A stretch of DNA of 64,000 nucleotides from Erythrocercus mccallii (Eukaryota > Chordata > Aves > Passeriformes > Dicruridae): contig VZRG01000306.1 in assembly GCA_013397435.1 (NCBI GenBank), positions 434,001-498,000 on the forward strand. Direction: 5' to 3'. The notes below the pieces were generated by a model. It ran no database searches. It was given only the letters and a program-made list of their open reading frames with translations, and was not told the origin of the DNA. Shown here one piece after another: positions 61,261 through 64,000 of the stretch (within the stretch, counting starts at the first letter, position 1; every line of letters begins with the position of its first letter). The translations under genes were made by a program, and so were the position numbers.

Positions 61261-63189
61261 AGGGCATAGTTCTTTCTTGGTTATGTTAGTAGGAGATGCC
61301 TTGTGGCAGGGTGTCAATCATTTAACTTCCTAAGCTAGTAAAGCCCTCCAGAGATTATAATACTTCCAAAAAGCCATTCCCTTTCAGAAAGCTATAAACT
61401 AGAGGGAAAAAAAAAGACCAACAACCAAACCCAGCACATTTTAAGTGGCTTAACAAGGATGCAAGATTGAAAGAGTTGTCTTACTACCAGTGCACTCATA
61501 TTATATGGCATGGTGTTTCATGTAAACCTTTTACGGATAACTGCACCATGGTATATTCTGTAAAAAAAAATCTGAAATCAGAACATAGATTTTCATAGCA
61601 AGTCCCTTAATGCAATAAATTCTCTGTTCTTTCTGATACCCAAATAGAGTAAAAACCTCAAACTGAAAAAAGATGCCTTAGTAGAAAAATGTAGCACAGC
61701 TGAAACAAGGTTTGAATTAGGTTTATTTGGCAAACAAACTAGAGAGTACATTACAATGTATTGTAGCATTCTGTTTACCTTTTGAATGGTTATCAACATT
61801 CATAGTTACTGGAGACACTAAGCAGGACATGTGTAGTGTAGGGGCTTTTCATCCCTCCAAGCCTCCTGAAGTTCTTAAAAAAAATGCTTATTCTAAATGT
61901 TTGTATGTTTTCTCTTCTTTCTATAGTAAAACAAGCATCATGTTTCCTCATTAGAACAAAATGTAAAAATATTAATGATCACTATTGACCATACAATGAA
62001 ACACTAAGGTCTAGACTGAGGTGTTTGTAAAGGTGATGGACACCCCCATTATAACAGGAGTACAAGTTGGATCTCGACAATGATGACACTAGCGGTGATG
62101 AACAGTAGCTGTACAGAGTTTTGTTAGACTGACTACTCAGTATGGTCAGAAAAAAGTCTCCAGTCTAGAAGGGGTCTTTGGGAGGAAAAGCACAGAACAA
62201 TAATAGGCATATTGAAAGAACAGACTCAGTATAACAGTGAGACCCCAGGGAATGAAGTACATGCTGCAAATGGTCTGTTCCTGGCCACTAAAGGAGTGCA
62301 ACTTGGAGAGCTCAGCAGAATTGCTTTTAGAGCACAATAAAGAAAATAAAAACACACACCAAACACATAAATCTGGATACAAATAATGAAAATTCTATGG
62401 AGAAAACAAGAAAGAATGCAAGATCACAGCCCCTGTGAGAATGAGCATGAAAGAAAAGCAGGGAAGCAGGGAGAGCATTGCTCCAGCAGTGTCTCCCCTG
62501 GTTAAAGATGCTGCACCTGATCAATGTCCCACACTTCTTCAGCAAAGGAAAAGTGCTATTTTGTTTGATGTTCACCACATTTTGCTTCTGCAGTTTAGAA
62601 ATCATATATGAAGTGTTATCTGCAACTGCATACTTACAATGACAGTTTTAAAGAGTGGCATGTGTATGTGTATTTATTCAGCAACACTCTCCTACACAGT
62701 ATCATGAAATCAGAATAAACCCTGATGCAACAGTGGATCATACTTAGACGTGAGCTACTTTAGCATAGGTGTGTTAAAATACAAAAAGAATTTTAAAATT
62801 CCTCTACAGCATAATTAGTGCTGATAAAAGGTATTCAGTTATCCTTCCATCCCTCTTACAATTTTAGAAGTTGCAAGATGCCCCTCCTGTTTCACATACA
62901 ATATACTAATATGGTCACATGCAGCAATTGCAGAACAAGACTCCATGGGTTGACGTCACCGAATGTCAAGAAACCTCCACTCAAAGCAGCAAGATTCAAG
63001 AGGATACAGATCTACAGGATGACAGATTGTCTTTCAGATTGCATTAGGACTAAATTTGTTTGCTATACAAAACTGTAAACTATTTGATAAAAAAAAGTTA
63101 AATTCATACACTGGTACAATGTTTTTAAATAATCAGTCCTCTTTTACTTGAATGACTGAGCCAAAATAAAATCTATTTATTTTCTCTAG
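61261..63189. other. AT-rich non-coding stretch
   Basis: No gene or repeat recognised. Short ORFs in all frames lack motifs. Confidence 0.5.
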
Positions 63190-63360
63190 TCTGCATATCA
63201 CATCTGGAGTCTTCTCTGTAAGGTTTCGTCTGTAAGTATGCACCCACGCAGGAGAGAATGGAAGAACCCTGCAATTAGAGCCCTACGCAAACCAAATTTT
63301 AGGCCTGAGTGTGTAGGATTAAAGCAGACTATTTACCTAGCTGTATCTTCTTTGAAACAG
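63190..63360 (+). other. Candidate 171-nt in-phase exon
   Basis: TTATTTTCTCTAG precedes 171 nt (exactly 57 codons) ending CAG|GTGAGC. A branch-point-like GAATGACT lies about 35 nt upstream of the acceptor. The phase-0 frame is open throughout. It includes HPRRREWKNPAIRALRKPNF, and a basic stretch is obvious. No family is recognised. A second strong donor-like TCT|GTAAGT lies inside at 63231-63236, which weakens the single-exon reading. The frame also runs on past the donor to about 63513, so it could be an unspliced ORF or coincidence. Confidence 0.22.
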
Positions 63361-64000
63361 GTGAGCAGAAGGAACCTAAGCAGGAATGGGGGCAAGATTG
63401 AAGTCTTTTTCCAGCCTTTTTGGCTAGAACAGCTGTGCCACTGCAGAGAGATACTAATTTCCAGAAGTAAATTGCTATTCCCCCAGAGCAAGGAAGAAGC
63501 AGAAGAGAAAATGTGATTCAGAGGAAAATCTGAGTCACCATACTTCCCCAGGCTGATATTACAATGATGCAGTTCACAAACCACCTCTTGCTGAAGGCTA
63601 CGCCAATAGGCAAAATCTTACCCTAAATAAAGAACAGGACAGTTGTATCAGCAACTTACAGTTTCCAAAAGTAAGCTTTATATGCTGATGTTTAAGGCTT
63701 AGGGGAAGATCAAGAATTTAGGAAGTTATAAGACAGAGCATTTGCTATGTTCTCATCCTAAAATATCCATGTCACATGCCTTGTGTCTTTTCATAGCACA
63801 GAAAGTCCCCTCTGTAGAATCAAAACCCAGATGGATCATTTTATAATGATTAGGCATCGCTGTTTAAATGTAGACACCATGAATCATTCTGCAACAGCTG
63901 TCAGCAATTTGCCTTGGAAATAAAAGCAATCATCTACCAAGTTTAAAGAGCTACTTTGTGTGAAAGGGATAGGAAGCATGTGTTCAGTAAAAACAGAAAG
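63361..64000. other. AT-rich non-coding stretch at the window end
   Basis: Nothing recognised beyond the end of the open frame described for 63190-63360. Confidence 0.5.

Overview
The window looks like intergenic or deep intronic DNA from a songbird-type (passerine) nuclear genome. It is AT-rich and full of stop codons. I see no complete protein-coding gene, rRNA, functional tRNA or CRISPR array. The organism call rests on the repeats: several 5'-truncated CR1 LINE copies with avian 3' ends, three solo LTRs of avian ERV type (TG...CA ends), and one tRNA-headed, CR1-tailed SINE that I recognise as the passerine TguSINE1 type. The short ORFs are mostly chance openings or shadows of repeats.

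Layout. 1-11.28 kb: AT-rich single-copy-looking DNA with a twin hairpin (2011-2063), a decayed ancient CR1/L3-type reverse-transcriptase fragment (about 6090-6450) and a purine tetranucleotide microsatellite interrupted by a 75-N assembly gap (7168-7242). 11.28-20.04 kb: two young-looking CR1 3' ends on the + strand (11285-11805, 19806-20037) around a GC-richer patch (13321-13580) and a 20-bp perfect palindrome with an E-box core (16396-16415). 20-34 kb: unique AT-rich DNA with small tandem duplications, a 172-codon minus-strand ORF of unknown status, and two segments that look like exons from their splice sites alone (30935-30967 on minus, 33107-33252 on plus). 34-44.6 kb: two older CR1 fragments on minus (34098-34680, 39600-40245) in unique DNA.

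44.6-55.9 kb is the repeat-dense part. Two solo LTRs of the same ERV family lie in opposite orientation (44641-45665 plus, 47147-48164 minus), with ancient CR1/L3 pieces between them. The TguSINE1-type SINE (50208-50345) abuts a long CR1 fragment (50340-51110). A nested locus follows: a minus-strand CR1 (53221-55880) is interrupted by a plus-strand CR1 of another subfamily (53745-54028) and by a third solo LTR (54499-55142) with a perfect 5-bp target duplication. 55.9-64 kb returns to AT-rich DNA with another ancient CR1/L3 fragment (61055-61260) and one more exon-like segment (63190-63360).

Nothing forms a pathway or operon, and I found no convincing new biological system. The most checkable items are the nested insertion record, the SINE, the splice-flanked exon candidates and the paired hairpins. 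Repeat family calls rest on recalled resemblance to known avian consensus sequences, not on a database search.
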